Below, piece by piece: positions 1 to 5,774 of a stretch of DNA of 5,944 nucleotides. A program made the translations under genes and the position numbers. The DNA lies in contig JAISKY010000214.1 in assembly GCA_031260745.1 (NCBI GenBank), positions 1-5,944 of the forward strand, given 5' to 3'. The notes under the pieces are model-generated. The model searched no databases. It was not told the origin of the DNA and was given only the letters and a program-made list of their open reading frames with translations. This DNA comes from Oscillospiraceae bacterium (GTDB lineage Bacteria; Bacillota; Clostridia; Oscillospirales; Oscillospiraceae). Every line of letters starts with the position of its first letter. The stretch's first letter is position 1.

Positions 1-16
1 GGCGAATAAAGATTCG

Positions 17-42
17 CCCCTTTACGCGCGGGAGGTTTTTTT
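17..42 (+). terminator. possible terminator of an upstream off-window gene
   Basis: A short C-rich arm (CCCCT, 17-21) can pair with a G-rich arm (30-35) if one A is bulged, and a run of seven T follows at 36-42. Just before it, GGCGAAT (1-7) and ATTCGCC (12-18) form another perfect 7-bp hairpin with an AAAG loop. Either hairpin could end a gene lying left of the window. The first stem is weak, and the second is 17 bases from the T run, so neither is a textbook terminator. Confidence 0.35.
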
Positions 43-83
43 AGGAATTATCGCAAAAATTATCTGAATTGCCAAAAAAACAC

Positions 84-112
84 TTGACAATCCGAGATTA
101 ATGTATTATAAT
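84..112 (+). promoter_or_regulatory. consensus sigma-A promoter of the FliD-like gene
   Basis: TTGACA at 84-89 and TATAAT at 107-112 are separated by exactly 17 bases, a perfect match to the housekeeping sigma-70/sigma-A consensus. An A-rich stretch lies just upstream (74-80), as in UP-like elements. Transcription should start near 119, giving a leader of about 23 bases. No operator-like repeat overlaps it, so it looks like a strong constitutive promoter. A very similar promoter precedes argF. It is not a sigma-28 (FliA/SigD) flagellar promoter, although the gene product resembles a flagellar protein. Confidence 0.9.
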
Positions 113-127
113 AATGGGTACTAATAC

Positions 128-137
128 AAGGAGGTGG
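128..137 (+). promoter_or_regulatory. near-perfect ribosome binding site of the FliD-like gene
   Basis: AAGGAGGTGG matches the 16S rRNA anti-Shine-Dalgarno almost completely. Its GGAGG core lies 7 bases before the ATG at 142. This fixes the start codon and, with the consensus promoter, predicts high expression. Confidence 0.9.
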
Positions 138-141
138 AACT

Positions 142-858
142 ATGGCATTAAATATTGGCAAGCTGTCGGGTTACGGCACAACGGGGTATGACGCGTTGGG
201 TTCTATCGCCTCGGCGTATAAGCAGGTTTCTTCCGCGTTACCCAAGACGGGCGATAAGAAAATCAGTTCGATTTCTGACTTTATTGCCGGATTTAGGTCC
301 AATAAAAACACCAACGCTGGTATTGAGTTCGTGGGCAAGTTGAAAACAGGCTCGGCGGAACTTTCCGGCGCGTTAAACAGTTTCAAAGCCGGAGACAGCA
401 AAGAGAACGCGATTAAAAAGACGGAGCGGTTCGTTGACAGCTATAATAAACTGTATGCGGTTTCCGCGGAGGGCGGCGAAAAAGCTGAAAAACTTGCGTC
501 GTTGATGGTTAAGAACTCAAAAATGTCCGCTTCGGAGCTTGCGAGTATCGGTATTGGCTTTGACGAGGACGGCAAAATGACTATCAATAAAGAAACTTTG
601 GACAAAGCTGCGGAGGACAATAAGGTTCAGTCGTTCTTTACCGAGAATCAGGGCAAGAATTACGGGTTTACGAATCGGCTTGATAGAGTAGCAATCGGCG
701 CTCAGCGTAATACTTCGCAATATGTAGACCCTAAGTTGTTCACCGATGATTCCGACAATACCGCGATGACTTACACTAACACGCTGTTCAGCGCGCTTAG
801 CGGGTTGGCGAGAAACAAGAATTTCGGAGCGGGTATGCTAATGGACTTTTTCGTATAA
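142..858 (+). CDS. small protein resembling the C-terminal part of flagellar cap FliD
   Basis: This is a complete 238-residue protein of uncertain function. Residues 97-108 (FVDSYNKLYAVS) and 132-167 (ELASIGIGF, then DEDGKMTIN, then ETLDKAAEDN and VQSFFT) follow the pattern of the FliD C-terminal domain: a 'YN' helix, then 'L..iGi....dG.l..d...L..A', then 'v..lF'. FliD proteins are usually over 400 residues, and the N-terminal coiled-coil segment and variable domains are not evident here. There is no signal peptide or membrane segment. The protein contains no Cys, His or Trp, a composition common in secreted flagellar axial proteins. The N-terminus is Gly/Ser/Ala-rich (MALNIGKLSGYG), and the C-terminus ends in GMLMDFFV. 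The start is fixed by an excellent ribosome binding site. It has its own promoter and terminator, and no flagellar gene adjoins it. It may be a surface or structural protein, or a domesticated FliD relative. The resemblance was judged by eye; the function is unproven. Confidence 0.8.
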   Translation: MALNIGKLSGYGTTGYDALGSIASAYKQVSSALPKTGDKKISSISDFIAGFRSNKNTNAGIEFVGKLKTGSAELSGALNSFKAGDSKENAIKKTERFVDSYNKLYAVSAEGGEKAEKLASLMVKNSKMSASELASIGIGFDEDGKMTINKETLDKAAEDNKVQSFFTENQGKNYGFTNRLDRVAIGAQRNTSQYVDPKLFTDDSDNTAMTYTNTLFSALSGLARNKNFGAGMLMDFFV

Positions 859-878
859 ATTTTCTAAAATTGACAGAT

Positions 879-915
879 AATAGGCTTGCGCTAATCGCGC
901 GAGTCTATTTTATTT
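879..915 (+). terminator. hairpin terminator after the FliD-like gene
   Basis: Bases 879-891 pair with 897-909 around a 5-base loop (TAATC). This gives a 13-bp stem in which two pairs are G-T wobbles. TTTTATTT (908-915) follows at once. It begins 20 bases after the stop codon and fits a Rho-independent terminator. The T tract runs directly into the GGAGG ribosome binding site of the next gene, so any read-through would produce a message ready for translation of the DUF1540 protein. Confidence 0.8.
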
Positions 916-928
916 GGAGGATTAATCA

Positions 929-1111
929 ATGACGAAGCAAACCAATAACAGTATAAGCTGTAAAGTTTCAAACTGTACTCACTACGCAGAGGGTAAGTGC
1001 GACGCAAGCCGCGTTAACGTACTGGCGTCCGAAATCGCGTACGGCGGAGGTCCCGTGTCGGTAAATTCCAAACTCGAAACCTGCTGCGATACGTTCAGCG
1101 CGAAAAACTAA
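929..1111 (+). CDS. DUF1540-family cysteine-motif miniprotein
   Basis: This 60-residue protein has the DUF1540 cysteine arrangement: Ile-x-Cys (C11), Asn-Cys (C16), C24 preceding an Asp-Ala pair, a Val-rich stretch, and a closing TCCDTF (C52, C53) equivalent to the family's T-x-C-x-T-F. Four or five cysteines at this spacing suggest a small metal site, but the family's function is unknown. It is found mainly in Bacillota and includes many spore-former proteins. The segment between C24 and C53 (28 residues, with a GGGP turn) seems longer than in compact family members. GGAGG (916-920) lies 8 bases before the ATG, supporting this start. No good promoter lies between the upstream terminator and the gene: a TTGACA at 870-875 has no matching -10. 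It may depend on read-through from the FliD-like gene. Confidence 0.85.
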   Translation: MTKQTNNSISCKVSNCTHYAEGKCDASRVNVLASEIAYGGGPVSVNSKLETCCDTFSAKN

Positions 1112-1148
1112 CCGCTGTACCGGCGAATCGTTAGTCAAACGAAGAAAT

Positions 1149-1187
1149 CAACTCTATAGCGACTGATTAATCGCCGCTATAGAGTTG
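1149..1187. repeat. perfect 13-bp inverted repeat between the DUF1540 gene and argF
   Basis: CAACTCTATAGCG (1149-1161) is exactly complementary to CGCTATAGAGTTG (1175-1187), with a 13-base loop that itself contains the palindrome GATTAATC. It starts 37 bases after the DUF1540 stop. It probably ends or stabilises that transcript, but no T run follows on the + strand. On the - strand the following bases (ATTTCTTCGTTT) are richer in T. It lies 35 bases before the argF -35 element, so an operator role is also possible. Confidence 0.7.
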
Positions 1188-1221
1188 CGCTATGAAATAA
1201 TCATATTTTCGCAAAAAATGC

Positions 1222-1250
1222 TTGACAAGCCGCCGGTAGTGTGCTATAAT
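1222..1250 (+). promoter_or_regulatory. consensus promoter of argF with extended -10
   Basis: TTGACA (1222-1227), 17 bases, then TATAAT (1245-1250), with TG at 1242-1243 forming an extended -10 (TGCTATAAT). An A run (1213-1218) lies upstream. Transcription should start near 1257, giving a leader of under 30 bases. AAAGGA (1270-1275) then serves as ribosome binding site 9 bases before the ATG. An imperfect palindrome at 1194-1210 (GAAA...TTTC) could be a regulator site, but it matches an arginine-repressor box only loosely. Confidence 0.92.
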
Positions 1251-1284
1251 AACTTTTTCCAAATTAACGAAAGGACGTTCAGAT

Positions 1285-2187
1285 ATGAAGCACCTACTAA
1301 AACTTATGGACTTGAGCGGTCAGGAAATCAAGCAAATACTTGACCTTGCCGACCAACTCAAGTATAACCAGAAGCACGGAATTGCTCACGAAAGCCTGAA
1401 AGGTAAAACGCTCGCAATGATTTTTGAGAAAAACTCTACCAGAACGCGAGTAAGTTTTGAAACCGGCATATATCAACTCGGCGGTCAACCGATATTTTTA
1501 AGCGGTTCAGAGAGCCAAATCGGACGCGGAGAACCAATCCAGGACACCGCGCGGGTTTTGTCGCGTTATTGTCACGGGATTATGATACGTACGTTTGCTC
1601 AGGAAACCGTTGACCAGCTTGCGGAGTGGTCTACGATTCCGGTTATTAACGGCTTGACGGATTTTGCTCACCCCTGCCAGGTGCTTGCGGACCTGATGAC
1701 GATACGCGAGAAATTCTCGAAACTGTCCGGACTGAAAATTTGTTACATAGGCGACGGAAATAATATGGCTAACTCCATAATCATCGGCGGTTTGAAGTGC
1801 GGTATGAGCGTTACCGTAGCTTGCCCGGAGGGTTATGAACCTCACCCCAAGGCGATGGAGTACGCGTTGCGCTCCGGCGGCGATTTTACCCTGACGATGG
1901 ATATTCGCAAGGCAGCGGAGGGCGCGGACGTAGTGTTCACCGATGTTTGGGCGAGTATGGGAATGGAGAAAGAGGTTCAGGCTCGGCAAAGAGCGTTCAA
2001 GTCGTTTTGCGTGGACGCAGAGATTATGAAACTGACTAACGGCGCTATGGTTCAGCATTGCCTTCCGGCGCATCGCGGCGAGGAAATCACCGAGGAAGTT
2101 TTCGAGGCTCACGCTTCCGAAATCTTCGAGGAAGCGGAGAATCGGCTTCACGCTCAAAAAGCTATTATGGAAATTCTGATGAAATAA
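1285..2187 (+). CDS. argF: ornithine carbamoyltransferase
   Basis: This is a cytoplasmic enzyme that transfers the carbamoyl group of carbamoyl phosphate to ornithine, giving citrulline in arginine biosynthesis (EC 2.1.3.3). All signature sites are visible: the carbamoyl-phosphate loop STRTR (51-55), HPCQ (129-132), the ornithine-specific DVWASMG segment (220-226) and HCLP with its catalytic Cys (258-261). The SMG loop separates it from aspartate carbamoyltransferase (PyrB). At 300 residues it is slightly short for the family (about 300-340) but complete at both ends. It has its own strong promoter, and no other arg gene is beside it. The catabolic role (arcB) cannot be excluded from sequence alone, but without arcA or arcC neighbours the biosynthetic name is preferred. 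It ends at the shared terminator facing the metallophosphoesterase gene. Confidence 0.96.
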   Translation: MKHLLKLMDLSGQEIKQILDLADQLKYNQKHGIAHESLKGKTLAMIFEKNSTRTRVSFETGIYQLGGQPIFLSGSESQIGRGEPIQDTARVLSRYCHGIMIRTFAQETVDQLAEWSTIPVINGLTDFAHPCQVLADLMTIREKFSKLSGLKICYIGDGNNMANSIIIGGLKCGMSVTVACPEGYEPHPKAMEYALRSGGDFTLTMDIRKAAEGADVVFTDVWASMGMEKEVQARQRAFKSFCVDAEIMKLTNGAMVQHCLPAHRGEEITEEVFEAHASEIFEEAENRLHAQKAIMEILMK

Positions 2188-2220
2188 TTTTTTGTAAACC
2201 ATTTTATTCGCCTAGATAAA

Positions 2221-2251
2221 CACAAGCCGTTTCAAATCGAAACGGCTTGTG
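2221..2251. terminator. bidirectional terminator between argF and the metallophosphoesterase gene
   Basis: CACAAGCCGTTTC (2221-2233) pairs perfectly over 13 bp with GAAACGGCTTGTG (2239-2251) around a 5-base loop. It lies between two converging genes. For the - strand gene the stem begins only two bases after the TAG stop and is followed by TTTATCT. For argF it lies 33 bases after the stop and is followed by TTCTAT. Both tails are modest, so the strong stem probably does most of the work. Confidence 0.8.
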
Positions 2252-2253
2252 TT

Positions 2254-3183
2254 CTATAGCGAATCCCAGTCGAATGTCGCGGCGGCAAGCCGCCACGTTT
2301 CGTTGCTTACGGGGTAATCAGGTTCGCCGCGTGATAGACCAAGTTCGTGAGCGTAATTCCTGAACGGCGCGAAGTAATCTCTGCCGCCTAACAGCGATTT
2401 CTCCGCAAGTTTAACCCAAACCGGAGCGGCTTTTGAAAACTGTGACGCTTTCAACGCGTCAACCGTAGCCTGTACGTCGTATTTTACGCGGAGTTGAGTT
2501 ATTTTCCACCGCTCTGCGGTACGTTCAATCAGCGTATACGGAGCCGCTCCGGCAAAATCCAGCGGCACTCCGCAACCTCCGGGATTTATAAGCAGCTTGC
2601 CGTCAATCTCTAATTTCGATTGAAGATGGTTATGCCCCCAAAGGTACACTCCGTCCGGTAATTCCGCGATTTCCGCCATCGCATCGGAACGGTTCAGAAC
2701 GGCTTCGCGGTAACGTAAGTTCGCGTCCTCGATAGTAAACCGCGACATTCCCATTTGCGCGTGAAACAGCGACGACCTGAATATTTCTATTCTCGGTTCG
2801 CGTATTAGCGTTTTGAAGTTGTGGAACAGCCGTATTTTTTCGCCGCTGTCATCGGTAATCTCGGCGCTCGAGGGCAAAGCGGAGTAGTAAGTGAGATTTT
2901 CGGGAGTAAGCTCGCGGTAAGTCCATTCGGTAGCCGCCATTTGCTCGTTACCTCGCCAAACGCGAGCGTTCAGCAAGCGTTCCTCTTTGTTGCCGCGGAT
3001 TATTGTCGCGTTCCGCAAACTTCGCAGAGTTTCCGCGACTTCGTTCGGCCACGGGAAATCGACTATGTAATCGCCCAGTAAGAGGTACGCGTTCGCGCCT
3101 CGACGCTCCGCGTCCGCTATGACCGCTTGCAAAGCGGGTAAATTACCGTGAACATCGGATATTACCGCGTATCTGGTTTGCAT
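2254..3183 (-). CDS. calcineurin-like metallophosphoesterase
   Basis: This 309-residue protein belongs to the calcineurin-like phosphoesterase superfamily (Metallophos_2/YfcE-like), whose members hydrolyse phosphodiester or phosphomonoester bonds with two metal ions. The metal-binding motifs are in order: SDVHGN (9-14), LGDY (36-39), RGNKE (63-67), GHNH (183-186) and LINPGG (198-203). An LFHNF segment (119-123) may supply a further His. The roughly 100 residues after the core (211-309) are not recognised and may shape specificity. The substrate cannot be told. The ATG at 3183 was chosen over an ATG at 3261: it has AGGTGG 9 bases upstream and starts the protein directly at the conserved beta strand (MQTRYAVISDVHGN), whereas the longer form adds 26 unconserved residues encoded through a hairpin. 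It lies 79 bases after glmM on the same strand, so it is probably the last gene of the ruvB-glmM transcript. Confidence 0.88.
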   Translation of the reverse strand: MQTRYAVISDVHGNLPALQAVIADAERRGANAYLLLGDYIVDFPWPNEVAETLRSLRNATIIRGNKEERLLNARVWRGNEQMAATEWTYRELTPENLTYYSALPSSAEITDDSGEKIRLFHNFKTLIREPRIEIFRSSLFHAQMGMSRFTIEDANLRYREAVLNRSDAMAEIAELPDGVYLWGHNHLQSKLEIDGKLLINPGGCGVPLDFAGAAPYTLIERTAERWKITQLRVKYDVQATVDALKASQFSKAAPVWVKLAEKSLLGGRDYFAPFRNYAHELGLSRGEPDYPVSNETWRLAAATFDWDSL

Positions 3184-3192
3184 AGCTTTGTT

Positions 3193-3198
3193 CCACCT
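3193..3198 (-). promoter_or_regulatory. ribosome binding site deciding the metallophosphoesterase start
   Basis: On the - strand AGGTGG stands 9 bases before the ATG at 3183-3181. No comparable site precedes the alternative ATG at 3261, so the shorter protein is the likely product. Confidence 0.7.
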
Positions 3199-3220
3199 AC
3201 AGCATAACATATTTTGAACG

Positions 3221-3251
3221 ACCCCCGGAAGCCGTCTGAGCGTCAGGGGGT
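3221..3251 (-). repeat. GC-rich hairpin between glmM and the metallophosphoesterase gene
   Basis: ACCCCC and GGGGGT form a 6-bp stem around a 19-base loop in the 79-base gap after glmM. Read on the - strand it is followed by CGTTCAAAATATG, without a T tract, so it is not a standard terminator. It could be a transcript-stabilising or processing hairpin that sets different levels of the two messages, or it may be chance. Confidence 0.45.
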
Positions 3252-3262
3252 TTGCGTACATA

Positions 3263-4612
3263 TTATCCGTCTGACGGCACGCAGTCCGCTATCGCGTTCG
3301 CAAGCCTAAGCGCTTGTTCCGAGGTCGGAGCCTCAACCATCACGCGGAGTTTTGGCTCCGTACCCGACGGACGAACCAGAACGCGTCCGCGGTCGCCAAG
3401 TTCACGCTCCGCAATCGCAATCGCGGCTTGCAGACGCTCACCGCCCATTATCGCGTCTTTATCCGCTTCGCGCGGAAGAGCTACGTTAACGAGTTCCTGC
3501 GGGTATGTTTTGAACGCCGCCGCAAGTTCCGACGTCGGTTTGTCAAAAGCCGTAACCGCCTCCAGCATCTTAATAGCGGCTAGCTGACCGTCGCCGGTTG
3601 TAGCGTCGTCAAGGAAAATAATATGCCCCGATTGCTCGCCGCCGAGGTTGTGGTTCTCTTTTTGCATAAGTTCCAGCACATTGCGGTCGCCGGTTTGAGC
3701 CGCTTTCAGCGTAATCCCGCGCTCCCGCGCGAACTCACCGAATCCGAGGTTACTGTAAACCGTCGCGACTATCGCGCCGCCTTTCAGCGTACCCGTTTCA
3801 ATCATACGCGAGCCTACAATCGCCATAATCTTGTCGCCGTCAACGATATTGCCGCGCTCGTCTGACGCTATACATCGGTCGGCGTCGCCGTCAAGCGCGA
3901 ATCCGATGTCGCAGCCGAGCCTTACGACCTCCGCGCATAGCGACGCGGGAGCAGTCGAACCGCAACCCGCGTTGATATTCTTACCGTCAGGGTCGTTATG
4001 TATGATGTGAAGCTCCGACGCGTACGGAGCAAACACGCGCTCCGCGGTGACCGCCGCCGCGCCGTTTGAGCAGTCAACCGCGATTTTCAGCTTCTTGGTT
4101 ACGCTCACGCACGAGTGTAAATGCTCTATGTATGTGTCGCGCAGTTTGAACGGAATCCTCGTAACGCGTCCGAGTTCGGACGGTTCCGCAAGCGGAAGCT
4201 CACCGCTTAATACGATTAGTTCAATTTCGTCCTCAAGCTCGTCGGAGAGCTTAAACCCTTGCGAGTTGAAAATCTTAATGCCATTGTCCCCGAACGGATT
4301 GTGCGACGCGGAGATAACCACGCCCGCGTCCGCTCCGATTGACGTGGTAATGTACGCTACGGCGGGCGTCGGGGCAACTCCGAGCATATACGCGTCCGCC
4401 CCGCCCGCGCACAGACCCGCCGCAAGCGCGGACTCCAGCATATCACCGCTTAACCGCGTATCTTTGCCGATTGTGATTACCGGTCTGCCGCCGCTGTTGC
4501 GAGTCAGAACGCTTGCCGCCGCGACTCCGACGCTGAACGCCATCTGAGCCGTCAGGTCGCGGTTCGCGACTCCGCGTATTCCGTCCGTACCAAAAAGTTT
4601 ACCCATTTTCAT
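3263..4612 (-). CDS. glmM: phosphoglucosamine mutase
   Basis: This cytoplasmic enzyme converts glucosamine-6-phosphate to glucosamine-1-phosphate (EC 5.4.2.10), on the path to UDP-N-acetylglucosamine for peptidoglycan. The family landmarks are all present: LFGTDGIRG (6-14), the phosphoserine loop SASHNP (101-106, active Ser 103), the Mg-binding DGDADR (241-246), the sugar-binding GGEQSGH (324-330) and the phosphate-binding RPSGTEP (414-420). The length of 449 residues is normal. The GEQSGH form and the overall pattern indicate GlmM rather than a phosphomannomutase or phosphoglucomutase. The ATG at 4612 overlaps the ruvB stop as ATGA, and the ribosome binding site GGAGG lies within the last ruvB codons, 4 bases from this ATG and 10 from a second ATG (codon 3, 4606). 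Many homologues begin MGKLFGTDG, so the second ATG may be the true start. Translational coupling to ruvB is likely. Confidence 0.95.
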   Translation of the reverse strand: MKMGKLFGTDGIRGVANRDLTAQMAFSVGVAAASVLTRNSGGRPVITIGKDTRLSGDMLESALAAGLCAGGADAYMLGVAPTPAVAYITTSIGADAGVVISASHNPFGDNGIKIFNSQGFKLSDELEDEIELIVLSGELPLAEPSELGRVTRIPFKLRDTYIEHLHSCVSVTKKLKIAVDCSNGAAAVTAERVFAPYASELHIIHNDPDGKNINAGCGSTAPASLCAEVVRLGCDIGFALDGDADRCIASDERGNIVDGDKIMAIVGSRMIETGTLKGGAIVATVYSNLGFGEFARERGITLKAAQTGDRNVLELMQKENHNLGGEQSGHIIFLDDATTGDGQLAAIKMLEAVTAFDKPTSELAAAFKTYPQELVNVALPREADKDAIMGGERLQAAIAIAERELGDRGRVLVRPSGTEPKLRVMVEAPTSEQALRLANAIADCVPSDG

Positions 4613-5673
4613 AAGTCCTCCATAGAGATTTGCGCGCTTGGTTCCGTTCCGGCGAATTGCTCCAATCCCAAATGCTCGTACGCGAGTTTAGTCACACAGC
4701 GTCCGCGCGGAGTTCGCGTTAAAAAACCCTGTTGCATAAGGTACGGCTCGTAAACATCCTCGATTGTCACGGATTCCTCGTTGACCGTCGCCGCAAGGGT
4801 TTCAAGCCCTACGGGACCGCCGCCGTAGTTGTTGATTATGCTCAATAATAACCGCCGGTCGATGTTGTCTAAGCCAATCGCGTCAATCTCCAGACGCGTC
4901 AGAGCGTCGTCTGCGACCGCCTGAGTTATCCTGCCGTCAGCGGTGACCTCCGCGAAGTCGCGTACTCGGCGGAGCAGACGGTTGGCGATTCGCGGAGTTC
5001 CGCGTGAACGCTTCGCAAGCTCCAGCGAACCGCCGCTGTCAATCTCAATGTTAAGTATCGACGCGCTTCGCTCTATTATATGCTGAAGCTCGCGGTGAGT
5101 GTACAGTTCCAGTTTCAGCATAACGCCGAAGCGGTCGCGGAGCGGCGCGGAAAGCTGTCCGGAGCGCGTCGTAGCTCCGACGAGCGTGAAGCGTTTAAGC
5201 TCCAGACGTATCGAGTTCGCGCTCGGCCCCTGCCCGATTATGATGTCGATTTCGTTATCTTCCATCGCGGGGTACAGGATTTCCTCGACCGCGCGGCTCA
5301 TTCGGTGAATCTCGTCGATGAACAGCACGTCGTTCTCGTTAAGGTTCGTCAGGAGCGCGGCGAGGTCGCGTGGCTTCTCAATCGCCGGACCGGAGGTCTT
5401 GCGAATGTTAACGCCCATTTCGTTCGCGATTAACTGTGCCAGCGTAGTCTTGCCCAAGCCCGGAGGACCGTGCAATAAAACGTGGTCGAGCGGTTCTCCG
5501 CGCCGCCGCGCCGCCTCGATGTAAATAGCGAGGTTACTTTTGGCTTTCTCCTGCCCGATAAACTCCGACAGAAGCTGAGGGCGAAGCGAATACTCGCCCT
5601 CGTCCTCCGTGGTGTAGCTTCGGAGCGTCAGCGGCTCCGCCTGTTTGTTGTTGTCAGATAGTTCAATTGCCAT
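4609..5673 (-). CDS. ruvB: Holliday junction branch-migration ATPase RuvB
   Basis: RuvB is the hexameric AAA+ motor that, with RuvA, drives branch migration of Holliday junctions in recombinational repair. In the 354-residue form visible sites are: Walker A GPPGLGKTT (69-77), Walker B with DEIH (120-123), sensor 1 GATTR (166-170), the arginine-finger region RDRFG (179-183), the sensor 2 region GTPRIANRLLRR (225-236) and the C-terminal winged helix (about 285-330, ending TRTPRGR). Length and order are standard. The start is placed at the ATG at 5673: the in-frame TTG at 5682 would sit directly on the only purine-rich stretch (ACGAG), which is a weak ribosome binding site 9 bases before the ATG. 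glmM overlaps its last codon. ruvA and ruvC, often just upstream, are not within the 270 bases before it. Confidence 0.96.
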   Translation of the reverse strand: MAIELSDNNKQAEPLTLRSYTTEDEGEYSLRPQLLSEFIGQEKAKSNLAIYIEAARRRGEPLDHVLLHGPPGLGKTTLAQLIANEMGVNIRKTSGPAIEKPRDLAALLTNLNENDVLFIDEIHRMSRAVEEILYPAMEDNEIDIIIGQGPSANSIRLELKRFTLVGATTRSGQLSAPLRDRFGVMLKLELYTHRELQHIIERSASILNIEIDSGGSLELAKRSRGTPRIANRLLRRVRDFAEVTADGRITQAVADDALTRLEIDAIGLDNIDRRLLLSIINNYGGGPVGLETLAATVNEESVTIEDVYEPYLMQQGFLTRTPRGRCVTKLAYEHLGLEQFAGTEPSAQISMEDL

Positions 5674-5739
5674 TGTATGCAACTCGTTTCATTTATTGCC
5701 GTTGACAGGTCGCGGCTTATTGTATGTAGGTTTATCCTC

Positions 5740-5769
5740 ACTATAGACAAACTGGATTTTGACAGTCAT
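5740..5769 (-). promoter_or_regulatory. candidate promoter of ruvB-glmM
   Basis: On the - strand ATGACT (5769-5764; 4 of 6 consensus bases), an 18-base spacer and TATAGT (5745-5740; 5 of 6) lie about 67 bases before the ruvB start. The leader would be roughly 60 bases. The match is moderate. A LexA-type operator was looked for by eye and not found. Confidence 0.35.
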
Positions 5770-5774
5770 TTATA

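Noticed and set aside
870..898. TTGACA at 870-875 as a promoter for the DUF1540 gene
   Set aside because: At 15-19 bases downstream there is no acceptable -10 hexamer; the positions are occupied by the GC-rich terminator stem.
1507..2202. 231-residue open frame opposite argF on the - strand
   Set aside because: It lies almost wholly antisense to a gene with all its catalytic motifs, has no ribosome binding site that I can see and resembles no protein family; it is a shadow of argF codon usage.
1153..2262. CTATAGCGA shared between the inverted repeat near 1155 and the metallophosphoesterase stop region near 2255
   Set aside because: The shared word is nine bases, one copy lies in coding sequence, and flanks differ; no evidence of a repeat family.
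3184..3261. N-terminal extension of the metallophosphoesterase by 26 residues
   Set aside because: The extension runs through the GC-rich hairpin, lacks a ribosome binding site and is not part of the conserved fold; AGGTGG supports the ATG at 3183.
4047..4547. 166-residue open frame opposite glmM on the + strand
   Set aside because: Antisense to a firmly identified gene, with Ser/Ala/Pro-rich low-complexity translation typical of a shadow frame.
5663..5692. Nine-codon leader frame (MKRVAYNGN) overlapping the ruvB start on the - strand
   Set aside because: It has no recognisable ribosome binding site and no regulatory features such as repeated codons or an attenuator hairpin; likely chance.
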